Shown here: positions 50,240-58,233 of the stretch, in pieces
How positions within the stretch are numbered: the first letter of the stretch is position 1
Layout: every line of letters starts with the position of its first letter
Assembly (NCBI RefSeq): GCF_030499575.1
Contig: NZ_JASTLC010000001.1
Coordinates: 1,488,001-1,552,000 of the forward strand
Reading direction: 5' to 3'
Origin: Streptomyces sp. DG2A-72
GTDB taxonomy: Bacteria > Actinomycetota > Actinomycetes > Streptomycetales > Streptomycetaceae
DNA length: 64,000 nucleotides
Made by a program: the position numbers and the translations under genes
The notes under the pieces: generated by a model
What the model was told of the DNA's origin: nothing
Databases searched by the model: none
What the model saw: the letters and a program-made list of their open reading frames with translations, nothing else

Positions 50240-50841
50240 CGGTTCGCCCCTTGGCCCGCCGCGAGCAGCCGCTCGACGTACTTGGCGATGACGTCGACCT
50301 CGAGGTTGACCGGGTCGCCGGGCTGCTTGAGGCCGAGCGTGGTCAGGTCGAGGGTGGTGGGGATCAGGCTGACGGAGAAGTGGTCGGGGCCCGCGTCGAC
50401 GACGGTGAGGCTGATGCCGTCGACGGTGATGGAGCCCTTCTCGACGACATAGCGCGTGAGGTCCGCGGGGAGGGAGATCTTCACGATCTCCCAGTTGTCG
50501 GACGGCTTGCGCTCCAGGATCTCGCCGGTGCCGTCGACATGGCCCTGCACGATGTGGCCGCCGAGGCGTGCGCCGACCGCGGTGGGGCGTTCGAGGTTGA
50601 CGCGGGAGCCTACGGCGAGGATGCCCAGGCTGGAGCGGTTCAGCGTCTCGGCCATGACGTCGGCGGTGAACTCGTCGCCCTCGTGGTCGACGACGGTGAG
50701 ACAGACACCGTTCACGGCGATGGAGTCGCCGTGCTTCGCGCCCTCGGTGACGACGGGGCCGCGCAGCCGGAAGCGGGAGGCGTCGCCGAGGTTCTCGACG
50801 GCGGTGATCTCGCCCAGCTCTTCGACGATTCCGGTGAACAC
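50236..50841 (-). CDS. ribE: riboflavin synthase, alpha subunit
   Basis: The 201-residue enzyme dismutates two lumazine molecules to riboflavin. The two internally repeated beta-barrel halves are evident: [11 protein letters not shown] with [14 protein letters not shown], and [15 protein letters not shown] with [16 protein letters not shown] at 50841 follows AGGAGG. It is the first gene after the FMN riboswitch. CGGGTCC (minus strand, 50933-50939) can pair with GGACCCG overlapping the ribosome site (50846-50852), a plausible translational switch. Confidence 0.95.
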   Translation of the reverse strand: MFTGIVEELGEITAVENLGDASRFRLRGPVVTEGAKHGDSIAVNGVCLTVVDHEGDEFTADVMAETLNRSSLGILAVGSRVNLERPTAVGARLGGHIVQGHVDGTGEILERKPSDNWEIVKISLPADLTRYVVEKGSITVDGISLTVVDAGPDHFSVSLIPTTLDLTTLGLKQPGDPVNLEVDVIAKYVERLLAAGQGANR

Positions 50842-50990
50842 TTCCCGGGTCCTCCTGCCTCTTCGGGCACGGACTCCGGGGCTGTCGATGACGACAGAAT
50901 GTACGGACTGCGGCACTGGGGCGACGCCGGACGGACCCGTCCCCGAGGGAACGAGCAAGATCGGCGGCGCGCACGAATGCCCGCCCGCCG

Positions 50991-51117
50991 CGCACTGCCT
51001 CCCATCCGGACTTTAACCGTCGGTCCAGGAGTTTCACCTGGTCAACCGATCGCTGGAGGCGATCGGGTCGCGGACTGTAACCGCCGGTTCGGACTTTCAC
51101 CGACCCCGGAGTGCGCT
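50991..51117 (-). promoter_or_regulatory. FMN riboswitch (RFN element)
   Basis: On the minus strand the conserved FMN-aptamer blocks appear in order: GGGGTCGGTGAAAGTCCGAA, CCGGCGGTTACAGTCCGCGA, a variable GC-rich hairpin, GGTGAAACTCC, GACGGTTAAAGTCCGGATGG and GAGGCAGTG, with GCGCACT pairing against AGTGCGC to close the multi-stem junction. It lies about 150 bases before ribE. FMN binding should shut off the ribE-ribM-ribBA-ribH (and probably hisE-hisG) message, likely by hiding the ribE ribosome site. Confidence 0.95.
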
Positions 51118-51260
51118 GCTTCTGGTACAGAGCCAGTGTGCCACGCCTGATCGAGGTCCATACGGGTGAAGGGTGTGGAGTGGCTCACAGGCGGGGTGTC
51201 TGGACTTCCCGGGCGGGTCGTGACTGGCCCAACTCCTGCCCCGGACGGCGAGCTTGAGAT

Positions 51261-51303
51261 TGGTCCATACCTATTGACGTTGTGGTCTAGTCCTTTCTAA
51301 GAT
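51261..51303 (+). promoter_or_regulatory. orphan chitinase-type promoter with two DasR-like sites
   Basis: TGGTCCATACCT (51261-51272) and TGGTCTAGTCCT (51283-51294) repeat the arrangement of the chitinase promoter at 36541. TTGACG (51274-51279) and TAAGAT (51298-51303) supply -35 and -10. No chitinase follows: 114 bases downstream is a decayed sigma-factor gene. The interval 51118-51260 shows no gene and should hold the rib operon promoter on the minus strand. Confidence 0.75.
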
Positions 51304-51416
51304 CCTTTGACAAGGTCTCGTCCCGAGCAGACCGGCCCGGCGGCGGTGACGACGGCCCTTGCCCGCCGTCGGGCCCTCCCATCCCCCGCCCGTGTGCCCT
51401 CTGCCAGGGTGAAGTC

Positions 51417-51694
51417 ATGACCATCGCGTCCGCCGACGAATTCGAGGCGCATCGCCGACGACTGTTCGGGCCGGCTATCGCATGCTGGGCTCCGCCGAGG
51501 AGGCCGAGGACACGGTCCAGGATGCGTATCTGCGGTTCGGCGCGGCGGACCGCGAAGGCGATTTGACCGGCCTGCGGACTGGCGGCTCCCTGGGATGGGC
51601 CGTGGTGAACCCCGAGAAGCTGGAGTTCGTACGACGTCAGCTCGGCGCCGCCCAGGACTGTCACGTTTCCGATGGGCTACTCGGTCCTGGCTGA
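51417..51694 (+). pseudogene. ECF41-like sigma factor, frameshifted and internally deleted
   Basis: ATG at 51417 starts MTIASADEFEAHRRRLF. A one-base lesion near 51473 shifts the frame to the sigma region 2 motif AYRMLGSAEEAEDTVQDAYL. After about 25 further residues the sequence jumps to VVNPEKLEFVRRQLGA, the C-terminal NPDKL-type motif of the ECF41 group, so region 4 and the SnoaL-like domain (about 200 residues) are lost. It cannot work as a sigma factor. The oxidoreductase gene typical of ECF41 loci follows intact. Confidence 0.75.
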
Positions 51695-51744
51695 CGAGGG
51701 GCGCTCCAGCCGAGAGCGCCCGGCGCGGAAGGGACTGAAGCAGC

Positions 51745-52500
51745 ATGGCCACGATCCTTGTGACCGGCGGTACCGGAACGCTCGGCCGGCACGTCACCGA
51801 GCGGCTGCGCGGGGACGGGCACGAGGTGCGGGTGCTCAGCAGGCAAAGCCGGCCGTACGCCGTGGATCTGCGCGAGGGCGGCAGCGCACTGGACGATGCC
51901 GTCGCCGGTGTGGACACGATCGTGCACTGCGCCTCCAGTCCGCGCGGCGGAGACGAGCAGGCTGCGGAGCGTCTCATCACGGCCGCGCGCCGGGCGGGTG
52001 TGGGCCATCTGGTCTACATCTCGATCGTCGGCGTGGACCGGGTGCCGTTCGGCTACTACAAGTCCAAGCTCGCCGTGGAGAGGCGCGTCGGGGACTCGGG
52101 GCTGGGCTGGACGGTGCTGCGTACGACCCAGTTCCACGATCTGCTGGTGCAGGTGTTCGGGGCGCTGGCCAAGCCGCCCGTGATGCTGCTGCCGGCCGGT
52201 GTCTGCGACCAGCCGATCGAGGTCGCCGAGGTCGCGAACCGGCTCGCCGGGCTGGCCGCGGGGGCTCCCGCCGGGCGCGTCGAGGACATGGGAGGACCGG
52301 AGGCGCGGTCCTTGGAATCGCTGGCCCGCGCGTATCTGGCGGCGACCGGGCGCAAGCGGCGGATCCTGAACGTACCGCTGGCGGGCAAGGCGTACCGGGC
52401 GTTCCGTGCGGGCGGGCATCTCACGCCGGAACTGGCCGTGGGGAAGGGGCCGTTCGAGGAGTACCTCGCGGCTCGGTTCGGGGCGGGGCGACGGCCGTGA
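51745..52500 (+). CDS. NmrA/epimerase-like NAD(P)-binding oxidoreductase
   Basis: The 251-residue protein is an atypical short-chain dehydrogenase of the NmrA/NAD-epimerase type. It has TILVTGGTGTLGRHVTERLR (Rossmann Gly motif), VDTIVHCASSPRG, YISIVGVDRVPFGYYKSKLA and a variable C-terminal substrate lobe. ECF41 sigma factors commonly neighbour and control such genes. The sigma gene here is dead, but a TGTCAC (51659-51664) and CGGTC (51682-51686) pair upstream resembles the ECF41 target promoter. ATG at 51745 follows GGAAGGGACTGAAGC. Confidence 0.85.
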   Translation: MATILVTGGTGTLGRHVTERLRGDGHEVRVLSRQSRPYAVDLREGGSALDDAVAGVDTIVHCASSPRGGDEQAAERLITAARRAGVGHLVYISIVGVDRVPFGYYKSKLAVERRVGDSGLGWTVLRTTQFHDLLVQVFGALAKPPVMLLPAGVCDQPIEVAEVANRLAGLAAGAPAGRVEDMGGPEARSLESLARAYLAATGRKRRILNVPLAGKAYRAFRAGGHLTPELAVGKGPFEEYLAARFGAGRRP

Positions 52501-52540
52501 GCGGCATGTCCATCCACCGCTCTCCCGTGAGCACCGGTTA

Positions 52541-53860
52541 CTACTCCCCCGGCGCGAACAACTCCTCCTGAGCCCGGTCGCGAGCGGTCAGCAGTGCCCC
52601 GCGCAGCACCGCGCCGCCGCCCAGGCTGCCGGCGCGCACCTCCGTGGGCAGCGGCGACATCCGGGCGAGCCGCCGCTGCACCCGAGCCGCCAGCTCATCC
52701 CCACCCGCCCGGCCGACCTCGCCCGCCAGCACCACACAACCGGGGTCCAGTACGGAGACGACGGCGGCGACGCCGAGGACCACGCGGTCGGCGAGGGCGT
52801 CGAGGAAGCGGTGGGCTGCCTCGACGTCGGCGGTCGCGTGGTCGGCACCTCCAGTGCGGTCAGCACCCCCGTCGAGAACACCCCCGCTCGCGCCCGACAA
52901 GCCATCCCCAGCCGCCGCCCCCGTCACCTGCCCCACCGCCGCCCGGACCAGCCGCACCGCATGCGGCTCGTCGGCCGGGTCGGATGCCATGACCCCGTGC
53001 TCCGCCGCCAGCGTCGCGATCGCCGTCGCGCCGGCCAGGGAGTGGAAGCCGCCCTCGCAGTCGGTCGCCGATGGCAGGCCGGTGGTGCCCGGTACCGGCA
53101 GGAAGCCGAGTTCGCCGGTGCCGCCGGAGGCACCGCGGCGGAGGCGGCCGTCGAGGACGACGGCGGCGCCGATGCCCATGCCGAGCCAGAGCAGGACGAA
53201 GGTGTCGCGGTCCCGGGCGGCGCCGTCGCGCATCTCGGCCAGGGCGGCGAGGTTGGTCTCGTTCTCGACGTTGACGCGGGCGTCCGGGAAGCGTTCCTGA
53301 AGGGCGGCCACCAGTCGGCGATGCCACTCCGGCAGGCCCGAGGATTCCCGGAGTTCACCGTCGGCCGGGTCGATCAGGCCGGGCGCGCCGATCCCCACGG
53401 TGTGCAGCCGCCCCCACTCCTGGGCGGGCGCGCGCGGAGGAGCCGCCAGCGTCCCGGCCTCCTTCACCACGCGTTCGACCAGCGTCACCGCCTGCTCCAC
53501 CGCCGGCCCCGTGCCGGTGTCGTCGCCGATCGGCACGGACGCCTCGGCGAGCACATGGCCGAGCAGGTCGGAGACGACGACGGAGACGCCCTCGGTGCGG
53601 ACGTCGAGCGCGGCCAGATGGGCCCGGTCGGCGACGATCCCGTACACCTTCGCGTTCGGCCCGCGGCGCTGCTCGCCCGACTCCCCCACCACCTCGATCA
53701 GTCCGGCGGCGGCGAGGCGTTCGACGAGGTCGGCGACGGTCGGCCGGGACAGGCCGGTCAGCTGCTTCAACTGCCCCGCCGTCAAGGGGCCCTCCTGCTG
53801 GAGCAGACGCAGGGCGAGCCGGTCGTTGATGGCTCGGGCGGTACTCGGGGATGCGGGCAT
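52541..53860 (-). CDS. ROK-family transcriptional regulator
   Basis: The 439-residue protein has an N-terminal MarR-like winged helix (about 15-75; LTGLSRPTVADLVERLAAAG) and a ROK domain with an ATP/sugar-kinase fold (VGIGAPGLIDP, ENETNLAALAE, LLWLGMGIGAAVVLDG). The usual CxCGxxGC zinc loop is replaced by ATDCEGGFHS. A Gly/Ala-rich insertion of about 35 residues (about 317-350) is unusual. The sensed ligand is probably a sugar. It is divergent from an MFS transporter, with a perfect 10-3-10 palindrome between them. Confidence 0.87.
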   Translation of the reverse strand: MPASPSTARAINDRLALRLLQQEGPLTAGQLKQLTGLSRPTVADLVERLAAAGLIEVVGESGEQRRGPNAKVYGIVADRAHLAALDVRTEGVSVVVSDLLGHVLAEASVPIGDDTGTGPAVEQAVTLVERVVKEAGTLAAPPRAPAQEWGRLHTVGIGAPGLIDPADGELRESSGLPEWHRRLVAALQERFPDARVNVENETNLAALAEMRDGAARDRDTFVLLWLGMGIGAAVVLDGRLRRGASGGTGELGFLPVPGTTGLPSATDCEGGFHSLAGATAIATLAAEHGVMASDPADEPHAVRLVRAAVGQVTGAAAGDGLSGASGGVLDGGADRTGGADHATADVEAAHRFLDALADRVVLGVAAVVSVLDPGCVVLAGEVGRAGGDELAARVQRRLARMSPLPTEVRAGSLGGGAVLRGALLTARDRAQEELFAPGE

Positions 53861-53900
53861 GCCGGGATCCTTCCAGATCGGGCGACCGGTAATCCGCTAT

Positions 53901-53923
53901 CTATCAGGCAGGGTGCCTGATAG
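53901..53923. promoter_or_regulatory. perfect 10-3-10 palindrome, likely ROK operator
   Basis: CTATCAGGCA (53901-53910), GGG, and TGCCTGATAG (53914-53923) form a perfect inverted repeat, 40 bases from the regulator start and 45 bases from the transporter start. It should control both divergent promoters. Confidence 0.7.
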
Positions 53924-53968
53924 TTTACGCGGCGCGAGCGGGACCATGAGCCAGGGAGGGGCCGGAGA

Positions 53969-55180
53969 ATGAGTGCAGTGGTGTACGACCTTCGTGAGGT
54001 GAGGCGGGCCCGGTATGCCGTGGCCGCCGTCTTCGCCGTGCACGGTGCCGTCACCGGCTCCTTCGCGACCCGGGTGCCCTGGATCCAGGACCATGCCGGG
54101 GTGAGCGCGGGCCAGTTGGGGCTCGCCCTCGCCTTCCCGGCGCTCGGCGCCTCCGTCGCGATGCCGCTCGCGGGCCGGATCAGCCACCGCTTCGGCGCCC
54201 GGAACGCCCTGCGCGGCCTGATCGCGCTGTGGACGCTCTCGCTGGTCCTGCCCGCCCTCGCCCCGAACCTGCTGACGCTCTGCCTTGCCCTGTTCACGTA
54301 CGGCGCCACGGCGGGCATGTCGGACGTGGCGATGAACGCGCTCGGCGTCGAGGTGGAGAACCGCCTGGGCCGCTCGATCATGTCCGGCCTGCACGGCATG
54401 TGGAGCGCGGGCGCCCTGATCGGCTCGGTGGGCGGCACGCTCGCCGCGCACCTCGGCGCGGACGCCCGGCTGCACCACGCACTGGCGGCGGCCGTGCTGA
54501 CCGTACTCGGCGTGGCCTCCTGCGCCTGGGTGCTCGACCTCCAGCCCGCCGAGGACGAGGAACCACCGCCCCGCTTCGCGCTGCCGCCCAGGTCGGCGCT
54601 GCTGATCGGCGCGGTCGGGTTCTGCGCGGTGTTCGCGGAGGGCGCGAGCCTGGACTGGTCGGCGGTCTATCTGCGTGACCAGCTGGAGACCTCGGCCGGT
54701 CTGGCGGCGGCCTGTACGACGGGCTTCACGCTCACCATGGCGATCGCCCGGATCGCCGGGGACAAGGTGGTGGACCGGTACGGCTCCGTGCGCACGGTGC
54801 GCACGAGCGGCGTCCTCGCCGTCCTCGGCGGGCTGTTGATCGTCGTCTCGGATCATCCGGCGGTGGCGATGAGCGGCTTCGCGCTGATGGGCCTGGGCAT
54901 CGCCGTGGTCGTCCCGCTGTGCTTCGCCGCGGCGGGCCGCAGCGGGTCCAACCCCAGCCTGGCCATAGCGGGCGTCGCGACGATCACGTACACCTCGGGC
55001 CTGATCGCGCCCAGCGCGATCGGCACGCTGGCCCAGGCGACCAGCCTGGTGGTGTCGTTCGGGCTGGTGACCGTGTTGTCCGGCGGGCTCGTCGCCTTCG
55101 CCGGCGTGCTGCGCGCGGGCGACCGCGACCGGCCGAAGGTCGGCGCGCCGGACACGGCGGTTCCCGACCCTCGGCCCTGA
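53969..55180 (+). CDS. MFS transporter controlled by the ROK regulator
   Basis: The 403-residue protein has 12 predicted helices in a YbjJ-like MFS pattern: AVTGSFATRVPWIQDHAGVS at the N-terminus, GRISHRFGARNALRG between helices 2 and 3, and DVAMNALGVEVENRLGRSIM with GLHGMWSAGALIG in the middle, typical of sugar/efflux 'fucose-permease-like' proteins. ATG at 53969 follows GGAGGGGCCGGAGA. The adjacent ROK regulator and palindrome suggest a sugar or sugar-like compound as substrate and inducer (inference). Confidence 0.82.
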   Translation: MSAVVYDLREVRRARYAVAAVFAVHGAVTGSFATRVPWIQDHAGVSAGQLGLALAFPALGASVAMPLAGRISHRFGARNALRGLIALWTLSLVLPALAPNLLTLCLALFTYGATAGMSDVAMNALGVEVENRLGRSIMSGLHGMWSAGALIGSVGGTLAAHLGADARLHHALAAAVLTVLGVASCAWVLDLQPAEDEEPPPRFALPPRSALLIGAVGFCAVFAEGASLDWSAVYLRDQLETSAGLAAACTTGFTLTMAIARIAGDKVVDRYGSVRTVRTSGVLAVLGGLLIVVSDHPAVAMSGFALMGLGIAVVVPLCFAAAGRSGSNPSLAIAGVATITYTSGLIAPSAIGTLAQATSLVVSFGLVTVLSGGLVAFAGVLRAGDRDRPKVGAPDTAVPDPRP

Positions 55181-55220
55181 AGCGGCCCGTTCCACGGGGT
55201 CAGCCGACCGTACGAGCCGG

Positions 55221-56155
55221 TCAGCCCGCGATCGAGTCCAGTTGCTCGGCCGCCGGGCGCAGCGCCCACAGGTCGCCGCCGGGCCGCGCCTCCAGCAGCG
55301 GCACGGCCTGCTGCGCACGGGCATCGCCCGCGTCCGCCGCCGCGTGCACGACGTCGGTCGCCGCATACCGGTGGAACTCCATCTCCGGATGCCGCCACAC
55401 CTCGGCGCCGGTCGCGGCGGGCGGCAGATACCGCACCGCCTTGAACAGGCTCTGCCCGTCCGGACCTTGATGGGCCAACAGGTTCACGCCGAGGTTCCGG
55501 CCGATGGCCGCGATCTGCGGATCGATACGCCGGGAGCCCGCCTCGCGGACCGTCTTGCGGGCCAGTTCCCTGTCGCCGGTCGCGTGCGCGAGGGCGGCGA
55601 GCTGCATGTCGTAGAACGTGCCGTGGTTGTTGGTCGCGGCGGCATCCTGCTTGCCGAAGTCGCTGTTCTTCAGCCAGTCGAGGAAGTCGGCGTTCCAGCG
55701 GTCCATTCTCGTGCGGTCTGCCTTCGTCCAGCCGAGGGCGCCCGTGCGGAGGATCGCCAGCGCGTCGACGACGGCGGTGTAGGACTGCGAGAAGTCGATG
55801 ATGCCGATCGCCCGGCCGTCGTACTTGCAGGGGATGAACTGCGCGTGGTTCAGGTTCGGGTTCATCCGCGTGGCCGGGTCGAGGAACCAGGTGCGCAGAA
55901 TGCGTCCGGCCTTCTCGGCGTACCGCTGCCGGCCCGTGTAGTACCAGGCGAGGGCGAGGTCGTACGTCGAGTCGAAGACCTTCTCGACGTCCTGGCGGTC
56001 GGTGCCGCTGTCCACCTCGGCTTGGGCTTGTCGACGACCGTCCAGGGGCCCTTGTCCAGCCAACGGTCGGCGCGGGCGGTCAAGTGCAGGAGAACGCGGC
56101 GGAGTTGGGGGTAGGACTGCCAGGTGGACGTGACAATGGCTCGGACAGTCTTCAT
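55221..56155 (-). pseudogene. alginate lyase-domain gene, truncated, frameshifted and deleted
   Basis: The recognisable protein is a PL5/alginate-lyase-domain enzyme: DRQDVEKVFDSTYDLALAWY, FLDPATRMNPNLNHAQFIPC, LDWLKNSDFGKQDAAATNNH and GTFYDMQLAALA. The 5' part (RADRWLDKGPWTVVDKP) is in another frame, with about 25 codons missing at the join near 56025-56030, and the signal peptide is gone. After SRRIDPQIA the sequence jumps to AIGRNLGVNLLAHQGPDGQS, skipping about 28 residues that in relatives hold the RTxSxxYSxxN active-site segment. It is thus almost certainly inactive. Confidence 0.78.
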
Positions 56156-56203
56156 GTACGGAGTCAAGACGCAGCAACCGCCGTCGGCCGAGGGGACCTC
56201 CTC

Positions 56204-57412
56204 CTACGACGAGGCCAGGTCATAGGCGTACGACGGACTGAACGTGCCCGGCGTGCCCTTGCAGCCGTCCGACTCCCCCGGCAGCTTGACCCACAGGTAG
56301 CCGTCGACGCGTGCCTCGCCGGTGTTCAGGGTGGGTGTCCGGCCGATCTTCCGGCCGGCCGGGTCGCACCACCGGCCGTCGGCCGGGGCGCCGTTGCCGT
56401 TGCGGCTGGTGTCGATGACGGCGCCGAGGGAGGCGGGGCCGTCGAGGGCGTCGAGGACCTGTCGGTCGTAGGCGATTTCGTCGGCCGTCCGGTGAAAGTT
56501 GGAGACGTTGCTGAAGATGCCGTCGGAGGAGGCGGCCGAGCCTGCGCCCGCCTGCTTCAGCAGTGCCGCCTGCTTGGCCGCCGGGTTCCAGCCGGAGTGG
56601 CCGGCGTCGAAGTAGACCCGTGCCTTGGGGTTCGCGGCCTTGAGGACGCGGCCGGCGCGGGCCAGCGAGGCGAAGCGGTCGGCGCGGGCACCGGCGGAGA
56701 GACAGTCGGACTGGGCGATCGAGTCGGGCTCCAGGATCACGATGACGTCACCCGAGCCCAGCCCCGCCGCGAAGGCGTCGATCCACGCGTCGTACGCCCC
56801 GAGGCCGGGTGCACCGCCGTTCGAGTACCCGCCGCAGTCGCGGTCCGGGATGGCGTACGGCACGATCACCGGCGCCCGGCCCTGTGCCGCGCCGCCGGAG
56901 GTGACCGCGCGGACCCGGGCGGTGATGGTGGCCGGCGTGTAGTCGGCGAACCACACGGCCGCCGGATGATCGGCGATACGGGACTCGATGACCGCGTGGC
57001 GCGGGTCGCCGGGGTTGGCGCGGACCCAGTCGAGCACCTGGGACTCGGGGTGGCGGTAGAGCCGTGTGGACGCGGCGGCGGTCTGCCGCTTCGGCTCCGT
57101 CTTCGTGGGCGAGGGGGTCGCGCTCTCTTCCTCCCTCTTCTTCGAGGGAGAGGGCGAAGGGGTCGGGGTGGCGGACGCCTTCGTCGACGGGGACGCCGAC
57201 GGGACCGCGGGCAGCGGTTCCAGGCGTGGTGAGCTGGTCACCTCGGGCCTGGCCGCGTCGGAGCCGCGTCCGTCGTCGAGCGCGGACATCATGCCGGTCA
57301 CCGTGCCGACGGCGACCACGACGGAGACCGCCGCGACCATGGCGCCGCGCCGGGCGGCGCTTCTGCGCTCGGCCCTGCGTGCGGCCAGGCGGCGGGCACG
57401 TGAGCCTGACAC
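56204..57412 (-). CDS. membrane-anchored family 6 cellulase/endoglucanase
   Basis: The 402-residue protein has a basic cytoplasmic start (RARRLAARRAERRSAARRG), one membrane helix (about 24-44), a Ser/Pro/Thr/Lys linker (about 60-112) and a GH6 catalytic domain. GH6 signatures are present: VPYAIPDRDCGGYS, VIVILEPDSIAQSDC with the catalytic-acid Asp, YFDAGHSGW and NGNGAP. GH6 enzymes cleave beta-1,4-glucans with inversion. The helix lacks a clear cleavage site, so the enzyme may stay cell-bound. Streptomyces uses such proteins in tip-associated glucan processing (CslA neighbourhood), but no cslA is here. GTG at 57412 follows GGGGGGAG. Confidence 0.85.
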   Translation of the reverse strand: MSGSRARRLAARRAERRSAARRGAMVAAVSVVVAVGTVTGMMSALDDGRGSDAARPEVTSSPRLEPLPAVPSASPSTKASATPTPSPSPSKKREEESATPSPTKTEPKRQTAAASTRLYRHPESQVLDWVRANPGDPRHAVIESRIADHPAAVWFADYTPATITARVRAVTSGGAAQGRAPVIVPYAIPDRDCGGYSNGGAPGLGAYDAWIDAFAAGLGSGDVIVILEPDSIAQSDCLSAGARADRFASLARAGRVLKAANPKARVYFDAGHSGWNPAAKQAALLKQAGAGSAASSDGIFSNVSNFHRTADEIAYDRQVLDALDGPASLGAVIDTSRNGNGAPADGRWCDPAGRKIGRTPTLNTGEARVDGYLWVKLPGESDGCKGTPGTFSPSYAYDLASS

Positions 57413-57540
57413 AGTCCAGCTCCCCCCTTGCTCTCCCCTACGCGACGTTCTCCCCCTGCCCGACGGGCGCGTTACCCCATTCCGGGGAAGCGTCGGGCCC
57501 GCCGGTACCCCGGCCAGCCTAGGACTGGGACCCTGCGTGC

Positions 57541-58227
57541 ATGGCGCAATTGGAACAGATCACCACACCCGTCGACACGGTCGTCTCCCGCATGCGCGCC
57601 CTCGACGCGGCCCTGCCCGAGCGGGACGGGCTCGCCGTGTTCAACCGCGTCTACCTCACCGTCACGGAGGCCGTCGACCGGCGTATCGACGCGGGCCGGT
57701 TCACCGACGCACGGGCCGCGATCACGCTGGATGTGCGGTTCGCGGAGCGGTACTTGGCGGCCGTGGACGCGGTCGCGGGCGAGCGGCGCCCGCCTGCCTG
57801 CTGGCGGCCCCTGTTCCAGTACCGCCGCCATCCCGGGGTACGTCCGCTGCAGTTCGCGCTGGCGGGCATCAATGCGCACATCGGTCACGATCTGGCGCTC
57901 GCGGTCGTGGACGCCTGTCGTACGCTCGGCTGCGAACCCGCCGAGCTGGAGGACGAGTTCGACCGCGTGGGTGATCTCCTCGTCTCGCTGGAGGAGCGCA
58001 TCCGCGAAGATCTGATGCCGGGCCCCGATCTCCTCCAGATCGCCGACCCGCTCACCCATCTGCTCGGCTCGTGGAGCCTGGAGCGGGCCCGGGACGCCAC
58101 CTGGTCGACGGCCCGGGCACTGTGGGCGCTGCGTGAACTCCCCGATGTCGCCGAGGAGTTCACCGAGCGGCTGGACGCGGTGGTGGGGTTCGCGGGGCGG
58201 ATGCTGCTCACCCCGCTCCCCGACTGA
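57541..58227 (+). CDS. DUF5995-family protein
   Basis: The 228-residue protein is an all-helical member of the DUF5995 family, marked by RPLQFALAGINAHIGHDLAL, CWRPLFQYRRHPGVRPL and the DPLTHLLGSWSLERARDATW end block. The conserved His residues (GINAHIGHD) could bind a metal, but no reaction is known to me. ATG at 57541 is used with only a weak upstream purine run. It ends six bases before the stop of the converging lysine monooxygenase gene. Confidence 0.8.
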   Translation: MAQLEQITTPVDTVVSRMRALDAALPERDGLAVFNRVYLTVTEAVDRRIDAGRFTDARAAITLDVRFAERYLAAVDAVAGERRPPACWRPLFQYRRHPGVRPLQFALAGINAHIGHDLALAVVDACRTLGCEPAELEDEFDRVGDLLVSLEERIREDLMPGPDLLQIADPLTHLLGSWSLERARDATWSTARALWALRELPDVAEEFTERLDAVVGFAGRMLLTPLPD

Positions 58228-58233
58228 CCCGGG

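Noticed and set aside
57472..58059. Minus-strand frame opposite the DUF5995 gene
   Set aside because: It is antisense to a conserved-family gene and has no domain of its own.
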